Counted from the first letter of the stretch, positions 22,548 through 29,771 are shown. The stretch is DNA of 48,055 nt from JAJNBA01 sp035512775 (GCA_035512775.1 DATKDI010000071.1:1-48055), one strand, 5' to 3'. Notes: generated from the sequence alone by a model not told the origin. Translations and numbers: made by a program.

Positions 22548-22679
22548 TCAGATCTTCTTCGTGGTCCTCTTCGTGGTCCGCTTGGTCGTCCGCTTCAGCG
22601 AGACGCGAGCAGCGGCGCGATCGCTCGTCTGCTTGTCCTTCGAAGCCGCTGCCTTGGGGGTGATCTTCTTGTCCGCCAT
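22548..22679 (-). CDS. 43-residue lysine-rich basic protein, unknown function
   Basis: A very small protein with 10 Lys and 5 Arg against 3 Asp. It starts MADKKITPKAAASKDK and ends in a threefold KRTT repeat (KRTTKRTTKRTTKKI). It looks like an unstructured nucleic-acid-binding tail, reminiscent of histone-H1-like or HU C-terminal tails; a role in DNA or RNA binding is inference. ATG 22679 has AGGAGGAGG eight bases upstream, an unusually strong site; the longer in-frame start at 22742 lacks one. Upstream lies a five-dyad array matching the neighbouring Crp-family regulator, and a hairpin terminator follows. The strong ribosome site, own terminator and elaborate promoter all argue that it is a real, regulated gene. 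Confidence 0.75.
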   Translation of the reverse strand: MADKKITPKAAASKDKQTSDRAAARVSLKRTTKRTTKRTTKKI

Positions 22680-22737
22680 CCCGTGGTCCTCCTCCTGTGC
22701 CCGTGGGCCCCGGATGGGCCCCTTCTTCGACTCGCGA

Positions 22738-22743
22738 AGCATG
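22738..22743 (-). promoter_or_regulatory. Possible -10 of the lysine-rich gene (CATGCT)
   Basis: CATGCT on the minus strand is one mismatch from TANNNT and starts 29.5 bp from the centre of the dyad at 22772.5. The same distance separates dyad and TAGCGT at the M23 promoter (37 kb). It was located by applying class II CRP spacing, so the support is partly circular. Confidence 0.35.
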
Positions 22744-22764
22744 TCACGCCGGTCACCGGGGAAC

Positions 22765-22780
22765 GGTGAGCGCAGTCACT
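22765..22780. promoter_or_regulatory. CRP-like site (array element 2)
   Basis: GGTGAGCGCAGTCACT contains the full GTGA-N6-TCAC core. It is the best placed element for class II activation of the lysine-rich gene. Confidence 0.6.
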
Positions 22781-22786
22781 TCTCTC

Positions 22787-22804
22787 GCGTGACGTTCGTC
22801 ACGC
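22787..22804. promoter_or_regulatory. CRP-like site (array element 3)
   Basis: GCGTGACGTTCGTCACGC has perfect 8-bp inverted arms around a central TT. Confidence 0.65.
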
Positions 22805-22834
22805 TCCAAGATGTGACGCCCATCAGACCGGGGT

Positions 22835-22850
22835 TGTGACGTACGTCACA
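22835..22850. promoter_or_regulatory. CRP-like site (array element 5), perfect palindrome
   Basis: TGTGACGTACGTCACA is a perfect 16-bp palindrome and matches the E. coli CRP consensus TGTGA-N6-TCACA exactly in both half-sites. Confidence 0.75.
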
Positions 22851-22875
22851 TCCGTTCCGCCGCGAAGGTGCGGAC

Positions 22876-23088
22876 TCAGGCATCGAGCTCGGGCAGGTCC
22901 ACCGGGTCCGGCCGGGGGGTGCAGACCTTGCACCAGAGCGCGTCCTCGACGACGAGGGCTCGGGTGACGTCCTTCCCACGGAAGAGTTCGAGCACGAAGG
23001 GCTGGGTCTCTGCGTGGTCCTCGCACACCCCGCGTCCGCAGAAGCGACAGACCCCCACGGCGTTCCTGCGGCAGTGCCAGCAATCCAC
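22876..23088 (-). CDS. Cysteine-rich 70-residue zinc-binding protein (DUF2180/B-box-like)
   Basis: Ligand candidates are Cys3, Cys6, Cys14, Cys17, Cys22, His25, Cys53 and Cys56. The arrangement CxxC...VGVCRFCGRGVCEDH resembles the small archaeal and bacterial DUF2180 proteins and B-box/AN1-type cross-brace zinc folds, which usually mediate protein contacts. The GTG start at 23088 has AGGAGGG five bases upstream. It follows the M50 protease gene by 11 bases on the same strand, so the two are very probably one operon and the protein may be a soluble partner of the protease. Its stop is 26 bases from the dyad array. Confidence 0.8.
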   Translation of the reverse strand: MDCWHCRRNAVGVCRFCGRGVCEDHAETQPFVLELFRGKDVTRALVVEDALWCKVCTPRPDPVDLPELDA

Positions 23089-23099
23089 GCGATCCCTCC

Positions 23100-25379
23100 T
23101 CAGTGCTGCCAGATGCGGTCGGCGGCGGGGCGGAGACTACCGCGCCGGAACGCGTCGGCGACGACGAGCTCGAACCCGTCGCGATCCAATGCGAACAGGC
23201 GCATCGGGGTCGACGCCATCACCGTGGCGGTTCTGGGGACGTTTCGGAGCAGGGCCACCTCGCCGAAGTAATCTCCCCTGCCGATCGACCCCACGCTTTT
23301 CCCATCGCGGACGACCTCGGCTCGTCCCGAAGCGACCAGGAAGAATCGATCGCCGGGCTCTCCCTGGGTCACCGGTGCATCGCCGGGACCGACCGTGACC
23401 CAACCGCCGTGCTCGAGGATGACGGTGAGCTGCTCCGAGTCGAGTTTGCGGAAAACAGGGAGTTCCCGCAGTTCGGCGAGCGCCTGCATCGTGTGGCCGA
23501 AGTCGGGGGCGCGCATATCCTCGGCGAGGAGCCGATCGAACGTCCCCTTGTCCACCTCGAAGAGCTCGACTTCATCCAGCGCGCGGACGGTCGCCTGGCG
23601 CCGATGGGCCCCGAGGAGCCCCATCTCGCCGAACGACTCGCCTCTCGTCATCGTCCGGATCACGCGGGTGTCGCCCGTCTCCGGGTCCTCGTCCTCGATA
23701 TTCACGGTCCCCGTCCGGACGACATAGAACGCGTCCGGACGGTCGCCTTGGCGGAACACGGGCTCGCCTGCCCGGAGGATCCGGAGGTGCACACGTCCCG
23801 CGAGATCCGACAGGACGTCCTCGGGCAGGTCGTCGAATGCCGGGAGCTCGTCGATCAGCTCTGCAGCCTCGACCCGCCAGGTGGTCTCGAGGCGGAACCG
23901 GATCGCTCTGACCAGGCCTCCGACCCGACGCAGCAGGACCCGCATCAGGTTGAGCAGACCGCGGAGGACGGGTCCGGTGAGGAAGACCGCCAGCAGGACG
24001 AGGAGGATCTTCGAGCCGATGCGGCCCCGCCAGAGGCTGAGGATCAGCTCACCGAAGATCACCTCCCAGAAGATGTAGGCCGTGATGAAGGAGAAGATCG
24101 TGAACGCGATCCCTACGATCGCATACCCGCCGAGACCCCACTCCTGCGGCGTGAGTCGCTCACGCTCCCGGAACTTGTGCCAGAGGTCGTGCTGCACGAA
24201 CTGGAGTGAACGCGGCCGGAGGTCGGGGACTTGGATCAGGTCCGAGAGGATCCAGTACCCGTCGAGCTCCAGCAAGGGGATCAGGTTCAGGAAGATCACC
24301 ACGTAGTTGAGGAGCGCGAACTTGTAGAGCAGGTCTGCCAGGGGACCGCCCGGGAAGAAGAAGACGGCGAGGCCGGCAACGCCCGCGATCACGAGCTCGG
24401 TGAACGGGCCCGCTGAAGACTGCAGGATCCGCTGCCGACGGTCGAGCATCAGGCTGTCCGTCGCCTCCACGAAGAACGCCGGCGCTCCGAAATAGATCAT
24501 GAAGCCGGCGCTCTTCACCTTCCGGTCGTAGCGCGAGATCACGACGGCGTGCCCGAGTTCATGCATGAACGTCAGGAAGAACGCGAGGGCGAGCAGGATC
24601 GCCGATTCGACGGCCGCGTTCTGCTCCCCGAGCCTGAACTCCCTCGCGATGGCGACGTCCAGGAACGCGATCAGTCCGGCGATCGCGACCACCCCCGAGA
24701 TGAGGGCGATGGGCCACCAGAAGAACGGACGAAGCACGTAGCGGTAGGAGAAGCGGACCAGGCGGTCGGCGCCTTTCCAGTCGATCGAGAGGGTCTTGCC
24801 GAAGCGCTTCAGCTTCTTGCGACCCGGAGACGACGGATCTAGCCGGTCGGCGATCAGCTCGTTGGTGGGGATCGGGGCCGGAACGAGGAACCCTCCGGAA
24901 TACAAAGCGAGGACCAGGTCGGTGACGGGTTCGGCGTCGAGACCTCCGCCCTCCTCCATCCGTTCCACCACGAGCTCGCCGACCGTCTTCGAGCCGTCCA
25001 TCTTCGGCAGGAGCTCCGCCTCCCACACTTCTAGGCGGTAATGGAGCTCGCGGTCGTCCCGAGCGAGCATCGCGTAGTCGTTACCCCATCGGAGCCGGAA
25101 GATCTTCACCTCGCACCCATCCCGCATCCGAGGGCGTTGATCGGCGATCTCCAAGGAATCGGCGAGACGGACATAGAGGTCGGTCTGTACCGGCGGATGC
25201 TCGGCGAGCGCGCGCTCGAGGGCGGGCGCGAGGATCGGGGCGGCCGGGTCCGCGAGCCGGGCGGTCACGAGCCCGCGCAGATCGATCGATCGCGTGGCTC
25301 GGATCCGCCGCTGACGCACCGAGTCCAACGCGATCACGAGCGCGATGAACACGAGCACCGCGAGGACGATCGGCGTCAT
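23100..25379 (-). CDS. M50 site-2-type membrane metalloprotease with PqqD-like domain and two cyclic-nucleotide-binding domains
   Basis: A 759-residue fusion. An N-terminal membrane span (3-19) is followed by a soluble region with a PqqD-like winged helix at about 100-170 (LPKMDGSKTVGELV, LVLALYSGGFLVP). The membrane core has zinc motif HELGH (273-277) and the third-ligand motif NLIPLLELDGYW (365-376), with further spans to about 475. This core resembles YydH/SagE-type peptide metalloproteases more than RseP, and there is no PDZ domain. Two cyclic-nucleotide domains fill 505-615 and 635-745, each with an intact cassette (FGEMGLLGAHRRQATV; YFGEVALLRNVPRTATV). ATG 25379 has GAAGG upstream. The cytoplasmic sensor domains suggest a nucleotide-gated protease; substrate and ligand are unknown. 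Confidence 0.88.
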   Translation of the reverse strand: MTPIVLAVLVFIALVIALDSVRQRRIRATRSIDLRGLVTARLADPAAPILAPALERALAEHPPVQTDLYVRLADSLEIADQRPRMRDGCEVKIFRLRWGNDYAMLARDDRELHYRLEVWEAELLPKMDGSKTVGELVVERMEEGGGLDAEPVTDLVLALYSGGFLVPAPIPTNELIADRLDPSSPGRKKLKRFGKTLSIDWKGADRLVRFSYRYVLRPFFWWPIALISGVVAIAGLIAFLDVAIAREFRLGEQNAAVESAILLALAFFLTFMHELGHAVVISRYDRKVKSAGFMIYFGAPAFFVEATDSLMLDRRQRILQSSAGPFTELVIAGVAGLAVFFFPGGPLADLLYKFALLNYVVIFLNLIPLLELDGYWILSDLIQVPDLRPRSLQFVQHDLWHKFRERERLTPQEWGLGGYAIVGIAFTIFSFITAYIFWEVIFGELILSLWRGRIGSKILLVLLAVFLTGPVLRGLLNLMRVLLRRVGGLVRAIRFRLETTWRVEAAELIDELPAFDDLPEDVLSDLAGRVHLRILRAGEPVFRQGDRPDAFYVVRTGTVNIEDEDPETGDTRVIRTMTRGESFGEMGLLGAHRRQATVRALDEVELFEVDKGTFDRLLAEDMRAPDFGHTMQALAELRELPVFRKLDSEQLTVILEHGGWVTVGPGDAPVTQGEPGDRFFLVASGRAEVVRDGKSVGSIGRGDYFGEVALLRNVPRTATVMASTPMRLFALDRDGFELVVADAFRRGSLRPAADRIWQH

Positions 25380-25449
25380 CGGTTCCCTTCTCCGGCCCGG
25401 CGGCCGTCGGCGGCATCGTGACTCGACACGCCGCGAGACGCAACGTTGC

Positions 25450-25455
25450 TAGCCT
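25450..25455 (+). promoter_or_regulatory. Candidate -10 of trmD (TAGCCT)
   Basis: TAGCCT lies six bases before the trmD GTG, with no ribosome site. It overlaps GCTAGC and abuts the 10-bp palindrome GCAACGTTGC (25440-25449), which could be an operator in this divergent region. Confidence 0.5.
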
Positions 25456-25461
25456 CGCTTC

Positions 25462-26133
25462 GTGCGGATCGACGTGTTCACGATCTTCCCTGCGATCCTC
25501 GAGTCACCCCTGCGAGAGAGTCTCCTAGGGAGGGCGATCGAACGAGGGCTCCTGGACGTCCGCGTGCACGATCTTCGCGGATGGTCGGACGACCGTCATC
25601 GCACGGTCGACGACGCGTCCTTCGGCGGCGGGCCGGGGATGGTGATGAAGCCCGAGCCGATCTTCGCCGCGGTCGAGTCCCTCGACCCCGATCGGGGTCG
25701 CGTGTTGCTGTTGTCGCCTGCCGGTCGGCGACTCGACCAGGGATATGTGCGCGAACTCGCCCGCGAAGAGCACCTGACGCTGCTCTGCGGCCGGTACGAG
25801 GGCGTGGACGAACGCGTGGTCGAGAACCTGCCAGCGGAAGAGGTGTCGATCGGGGATTACGTGCTCGCGGGTGGCGAGGTGCCGGCTCTGGTGGTGATCG
25901 AAGCGGTCACTCGGCTCGTTCCCGGCGTGATCGGGAAGGGGGAGTCGCACGAGCGAGACTCCTTCGCCGATCCCGACCTCCTGGATCATCCCCATTACAC
26001 GCGGCCCGCGGAGTTCCGTGGGATGGCCGTACCGGAGGTCCTGCTCTCGGGCGATCACGCGGCGATCGAGCGGTGGCGTCAGGACGCCGCCCGCGAGAAG
26101 ACTCGCCGGAACCGACCCGATCTCGCCCGCTAG
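25462..26133 (+). CDS. trmD: tRNA (guanine(37)-N(1))-methyltransferase
   Basis: A 223-residue SPOUT methyltransferase that forms m1G37 next to the anticodon and prevents frameshifting. It starts MRIDVFTIFPAILESPL (GTG codon) and has LRGWSDDRHRTVDDASFGGG and LLSPAGRRLDQGYVRELA. The SAM-binding trefoil knot LLCGRYEGVDERV and SIGDYVLAGGEVPALV follow. The C-terminal helical domain is a little shorter than in E. coli. trmD is normally co-transcribed with rimM and rplS; here it stands alone, with opposite-strand genes on both sides and its own probable leaderless promoter. Its TAG stop is shared, via CTAG, with the convergent gene. Confidence 0.97.
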   Translation: MRIDVFTIFPAILESPLRESLLGRAIERGLLDVRVHDLRGWSDDRHRTVDDASFGGGPGMVMKPEPIFAAVESLDPDRGRVLLLSPAGRRLDQGYVRELAREEHLTLLCGRYEGVDERVVENLPAEEVSIGDYVLAGGEVPALVVIEAVTRLVPGVIGKGESHERDSFADPDLLDHPHYTRPAEFRGMAVPEVLLSGDHAAIERWRQDAAREKTRRNRPDLAR

Positions 26134-27602
26134 CAGCCGGGGAGGGACAACGGATCCAGGCGCTCGAGGGCCACATCCCGCGCGAAGTTGAACGAAGCCC
26201 ATCCGAAGCGGTCGACGCCCCGGCGGAGCTCCGCACGCAGGCACGAGAGATCCCGTTCGATCTGCGGACGGAGGGACGGATCCAGGTCGGGGAGCGTGGC
26301 TGCGATCGCCGGGGCCGCGTCCGCGGAGAGCGAAGCCAGCTCCGTTGCATCAAGTTCGTAGCCACGCTCGACGCGGGCGATGTTGCGCTCCGCGATGAAG
26401 GCCTCGGGGTCGAGGAGGTTCAGACCCAAGAGCGTCAGGACCCCGAGGCCGAGCGCGGCCGTCGAGAGCCAGGCGGTTCGGCCCGAAAGGACGGCGACGA
26501 GCCCGCACACGAGCAACGCGGCGGTGAGCAGGATCGCCGCATGCGGGATCAGTCGTGGCCACGTGTAGCCGAACTCGGTTTCGTAGAGCACGAGGCGCTG
26601 GAACGCACTCGCCAGGACCACGAGTGAGAGGCACACCAACAGCGAGGCGAGGACGAGGAACCACGTGCGCTGAGGACCGGCCGTGGGACGTCCGCCGATC
26701 CAGGCCGCGGCGATCACGAGACCGGTCAGCGTCGCGGCGACGAGCATCTGCCAGAAGCCCGAGCGGGCGTACTCGGCGAACGTGAGACCCGTCTCCAGGA
26801 CGTGGGTTCGTCCTCCGAAGAACGCGACGAGCTGCACGCCGACGAACAGCGCGAAGATCACGTCGACGGTGACCAAGAGCGAGACCCAGTCGCTCGGTCT
26901 GAGTCCGCCTCCCTCGATTGGCTTCGCGGCCCACGCGAGCCGGGTCGGAACCGTCGAACGCACGGCGAGGGTCACGAACGCACCGCCGGCCGCCGCGACG
27001 ACGATGGCGTGCCGGGGCAGATCGCCGAGCCGCACCTGCTCGAACGGAGCTCCGAGGAGTTCCGCGAAGACCGCATCGGCGGAGCCGAGCAGCGGGGCGA
27101 AGGCGAGTCCGGCGGGGAGCGCGATCAGCAGGGCGCGCGCGAAGACGAGGGTGCGACGCCGACCGCGGAGGAGGCCGGCGAACGGCCGGAGCATCACCGC
27201 CGCGGCCGCCGGGATCGAAGCCGTCAATGCCACAGCGCGGGCCGCGTACGCACGCATGCCCGCGCGAAAAGGATCGCCCTCCCGGGCGAAGCCGCCCGCG
27301 AGGGCGAACAACCCCGAGGCCGTCAGCACGTCCAGGCCGACGAGCACTGGGCTGTCGCGGATCACGACGAACGACACGAGGAGAACGCCGGCGGCCAGGA
27401 ACGCGAGCGACTGCGCTCGCGGCCTGGCGGTCATGATCAGTCCGAGTGCCGCCATCGCGGCCGCGAGGAGGATGCCGAGTCCGGGTGGACCCTCGATCCA
27501 AAGATCCACCATGAGCCCGAAGACGATCGCCCAGCCGAGGACGGTCGCGGGGCGAAGGATCGCCGGATCGGTGCTCGTCTGACTGCCTATCTCTGGGCTC
27601 AT
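26130..27602 (-). CDS. DUF4173/DUF4153-like multi-spanning membrane protein
   Basis: A 490-residue protein with about 12 hydrophobic segments across residues 20-400, followed by a soluble tail of about 80 residues. The conserved GLTFAEYARSGFWQML and LLDPEAFIAERNIARV segments are typical of DUF4173 proteins, found in many Actinomycetota, with no established function. ATG 27602 starts just before the first span and has AAGGA seven bases upstream; longer frames add a charged, unlikely N-terminus. It lies between trmD and rplS on the opposite strand, so it interrupts the standard operon. Its stop shares CTAG with trmD. Confidence 0.82.
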   Translation of the reverse strand: MSPEIGSQTSTDPAILRPATVLGWAIVFGLMVDLWIEGPPGLGILLAAAMAALGLIMTARPRAQSLAFLAAGVLLVSFVVIRDSPVLVGLDVLTASGLFALAGGFAREGDPFRAGMRAYAARAVALTASIPAAAAVMLRPFAGLLRGRRRTLVFARALLIALPAGLAFAPLLGSADAVFAELLGAPFEQVRLGDLPRHAIVVAAAGGAFVTLAVRSTVPTRLAWAAKPIEGGGLRPSDWVSLLVTVDVIFALFVGVQLVAFFGGRTHVLETGLTFAEYARSGFWQMLVAATLTGLVIAAAWIGGRPTAGPQRTWFLVLASLLVCLSLVVLASAFQRLVLYETEFGYTWPRLIPHAAILLTAALLVCGLVAVLSGRTAWLSTAALGLGVLTLLGLNLLDPEAFIAERNIARVERGYELDATELASLSADAAPAIAATLPDLDPSLRPQIERDLSCLRAELRRGVDRFGWASFNFARDVALERLDPLSLPGC

Positions 27603-27745
27603 CGAGCCATCCTTCGTCCGTGACCCGTCCTGCTCAACCGGTCGCCGACGAACACCATCTCGCCGCGATACGGTCGTCTCTTCCTCGCAACGGACACCAC
27701 GGCCTCGGCACACGTCCCGCGGGCCGAGCGCGGAGAGCCCGCTGG

Positions 27746-27751
27746 TATCCT
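27746..27751 (+). promoter_or_regulatory. Candidate -10 of rplS-lepB-rnhB unit (TATCCT)
   Basis: TATCCT ends 11 bases before the rplS ATG, implying a leader of about 4-5 nt. The rest of the 160-nt gap upstream (27603-27745) shows no gene or clear structure. Confidence 0.45.
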
Positions 27752-27762
27752 TGCTCGCCGCC

Positions 27763-28347
27763 ATGAACACCACTGATCTCGTCGAGAAGTCCTACCTGCG
27801 CAAGGGTCTTCCTGGATTCCGGCCGGGTGACACCGTCAAGGTGCACGCCCGGGTCGTGGAAGGGAACAGGGAGCGCGTGCAGGTGTTCCAGGGCGTCGTG
27901 ATCCGGCGCTCGGGCGGGGGACTCCGCGAGACGTTCACGGTCCGCAAGATCTCGTTCGGTGTCGGCGTCGAGCGCACGTTCCCCTTGCACTCCCCGTCGA
28001 TCGCCAAACTCGAGGTCATCCAGCGCGGTCACGTCCGAAGGGCGAAGCTCTACTACCTCCGGGACCTCAGAGGGAAGAAGGCTCGCATCAAGGAGCGCCG
28101 GATCGACGAGGCGAAGCTCGCTGCGATGGAGGCCATGGCCGCCGAGGACGAGGCGATAGAGGATCCCGTCGACGCCGGTTCCATGGAAGCGATCGAAGAG
28201 GCCGAGACCGCCGCCGAGCTCGAGCCGGACGCCGATGGGGAAGGTGCCGACGGCGAGTCGGCCACGGAGCCCGTCGATGTCGAGGTGGCCGAGGAGGCCG
28301 GGCCGGACACATCCGCCGACGAGGCGGAGGAGCGAGCCGAGGCCTGA
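27763..28347 (+). CDS. rplS: 50S ribosomal protein L19 with acidic C-terminal extension
   Basis: The first about 115 residues are a normal L19 (YLRKGLPGFRPGDTVKVHAR, VVIRRSGGGLRETFTVRKIS, ERTFPLHSP, AKLYYLRDLRGKKARIKE). A further 80 residues, rich in Ala, Glu and Asp, follow (GSMEAIEEAETAAELEPDAD and similar). Mycobacterial L19 lacks such a tail, so this is a lineage trait shared here with S16 and S2. L19 sits at the 30S-50S interface; a tail could contact other factors, but this is inference. ATG 27763 gives the conserved N-terminus; an earlier ATG at 27751 overlaps the -10 candidate. lepB starts at the very next base after the stop. Confidence 0.95.
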   Translation: MNTTDLVEKSYLRKGLPGFRPGDTVKVHARVVEGNRERVQVFQGVVIRRSGGGLRETFTVRKISFGVGVERTFPLHSPSIAKLEVIQRGHVRRAKLYYLRDLRGKKARIKERRIDEAKLAAMEAMAAEDEAIEDPVDAGSMEAIEEAETAAELEPDADGEGADGESATEPVDVEVAEEAGPDTSADEAEERAEA

Positions 28348-29103
28348 GTGGCCGACACACCGGACCCGGCCGAGGCGGCCGGCCCGGCGCCACCCCGCAC
28401 GCATCTCTCTGACACCGACCCCGGCCCGCCCGAAGGGCGCTGGGCCGGCCGTCACGATGCGACCGACTCCCGCACCAGACGAGACCGCCCCGAGCCGCAG
28501 GGTGTCGGTGGCGCCCTTCGGGAGCTCGTGCCGCTCGTCCTGGCGGCTCTCGTGCTGGCGATCCTCATCAAGAGTTTCCTGATCCAGGCGTTCTTCATCC
28601 CGTCCGTGTCGATGGAGCCGACCCTCGAGCCGGGCGATCGGATACTCGTCTGCAGGATCTGCAACGTGTTCTCCGACGTCACGTACGGAGACGTCATCGT
28701 GTTCTCGGATCCTCATCCCGCGCCGCACGAGAACCGGGGGGTCGTGGGGGGTTTCCTGCACTGGCTGGGCGAGGGGATCGGCGTGGCTCGTCCCGAGGAC
28801 GACGACTTCATCAAGCGCGTGGTGGCCATGGAGGGGGACACGTGGGAGATGCGTCGGGGCGTCGTGTTCGTGAACGGCGCCCAGGTCCGCGAACCGTATG
28901 TGGCTGCCGAGCAGGATTCCCGTGACTTCGGCCCCGAGACGGTTCCGGATGGCATGCTCTTCGTATTGGGCGACAACCGGCTGCACTCGGGGGACTCCAG
29001 GTTCCCGCCTCCCGGCGGGCTCGGCTACATCCCGGAGGAGAAGGTGATCGGGGAGGCATTCGTGATCGCGTGGCCCTTCGGGAGATCCGGAGGGATCGAC
29101 TGA
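28348..29103 (+). CDS. lepB: Signal peptidase I
   Basis: A 251-residue type I signal peptidase that cleaves Sec/Tat signal peptides. A polar Pro- and charge-rich cytoplasmic segment of about 57 residues precedes one membrane span (LVPLVLAALVLAILIKSFLI). The catalytic Ser is in FIPSVSMEPTLEPGD (about residue 87) and the catalytic Lys in FIKRVVAMEGDTWE (about 154). LGDNRLHSGDSR is box E. Actinobacterial LepB proteins often have such an extended N-terminus. GTG 28348 follows rplS without a gap, and the 3' end overlaps rnhB by 34 bases if the rnhB GTG is correct. Confidence 0.95.
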   Translation: MADTPDPAEAAGPAPPRTHLSDTDPGPPEGRWAGRHDATDSRTRRDRPEPQGVGGALRELVPLVLAALVLAILIKSFLIQAFFIPSVSMEPTLEPGDRILVCRICNVFSDVTYGDVIVFSDPHPAPHENRGVVGGFLHWLGEGIGVARPEDDDFIKRVVAMEGDTWEMRRGVVFVNGAQVREPYVAAEQDSRDFGPETVPDGMLFVLGDNRLHSGDSRFPPPGGLGYIPEEKVIGEAFVIAWPFGRSGGID

Positions 29104-29759
29104 CCGGCGACCTCGTCCGATACGAGCGAGCCCTGCGTGAGCAGGGATTCACCCGCGTCGCCGGTGCCGACGAAGCTGGCCGCGGCGCCTTGGCCGGACC
29201 CTTGGTGGCGGCGGCCGTGGTGCTCCCCGAGGGCTTCGATCCCGAAGGGATCGACGACTCGAAGCTCCTGACCCGGAACCAGCGGGAGGCCGCGTACGCT
29301 CGCATCGTCGCGGCGGCATCGTTCGCCGTGGCGAAGGCCGAGCCTGCCGCGATCGACCATCGGGGCCTCCATCGTTCCAACCTCGCGTTGCTTCGTCGAT
29401 GCGTTCGGGCGCTCGATCCGGAGCCCGAGTACGCGCTCACCGACGGCTTCCCGGTGTCACGCATGCCGTGTCCGTCGCTCGCGATCAAGAAAGGCGACGC
29501 GGTAGCGATATCGGTCGCCGCCGCTTCGATCGTCGCGAAGGTCACGAGGGATCGGATCATGGTCCGGATGCACCGTCGCTACCCGGCGTTCGGCTTCGAT
29601 CACAACATGGGGTACGGGACGCCCGAGCACATGGAGGTGCTCGACCGTCTCGGGCCGACCCCGATCCACCGGTTCTCCTTCGCGTGCGTCGGCCAGCCGT
29701 TGCTCCCGGGGTTCGGGAGGGACGGCGGCCTCTCGACGTGGGAACACGGACTCGCATGA
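29070..29759 (+). CDS. rnhB: Ribonuclease HII
   Basis: A 229-residue type 2 RNase H that removes ribonucleotides from DNA. Catalytic acidic residues are in AGADEAGRGALAGPLV (Asp and Glu), in YALTDGF and downstream of SIVAKVTRDRIM. The DDSKLLTRNQRE and YPAFGFDHNMGYGTPEH stretches are standard. The GTG at 29070 lies inside lepB; no ATG or GTG occurs between the lepB stop and the conserved core, so this overlap start is the best available, though an alternative codon could be used. rplS-lepB-rnhB-DUF2469 matches the mycobacterial order. Confidence 0.94.
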   Translation: MALREIRRDRLTGDLVRYERALREQGFTRVAGADEAGRGALAGPLVAAAVVLPEGFDPEGIDDSKLLTRNQREAAYARIVAAASFAVAKAEPAAIDHRGLHRSNLALLRRCVRALDPEPEYALTDGFPVSRMPCPSLAIKKGDAVAISVAAASIVAKVTRDRIMVRMHRRYPAFGFDHNMGYGTPEHMEVLDRLGPTPIHRFSFACVGQPLLPGFGRDGGLSTWEHGLA

Positions 29760-29771
29760 GAGCATGACGCC

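Larger units (their letters stand above)
22743..22849. repeat. Phased array of five CRP-like dyads, about 23-bp period
   Basis: Five elements of the form GTGA-N6-TCAC lie in the 196-nt gap between the two small minus-strand genes. Cores are 22743-22756 (GTCA-N6-TCAC, one mismatch), 22766-22779 (exact), 22789-22802 (exact), 22813-22826 (GTGA-N6-TCAG, one mismatch) and 22836-22849 (exact). Centres are 22749.5, 22772.5, 22795.5, 22819.5 and 22842.5, giving steps of 23, 23, 24 and 23 bp. The spacers differ, so this is a set of binding sites rather than a copied repeat. The likely ligand is the Crp-family protein encoded 300 bp away. Confidence 0.7.

Noticed and set aside
22743..22849. Array considered as CRISPR or replication iterons
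   Set aside because: The spacers are 9-10 bp, the repeats are dyads with variable centres, and no Cas or replication-initiator gene is nearby.
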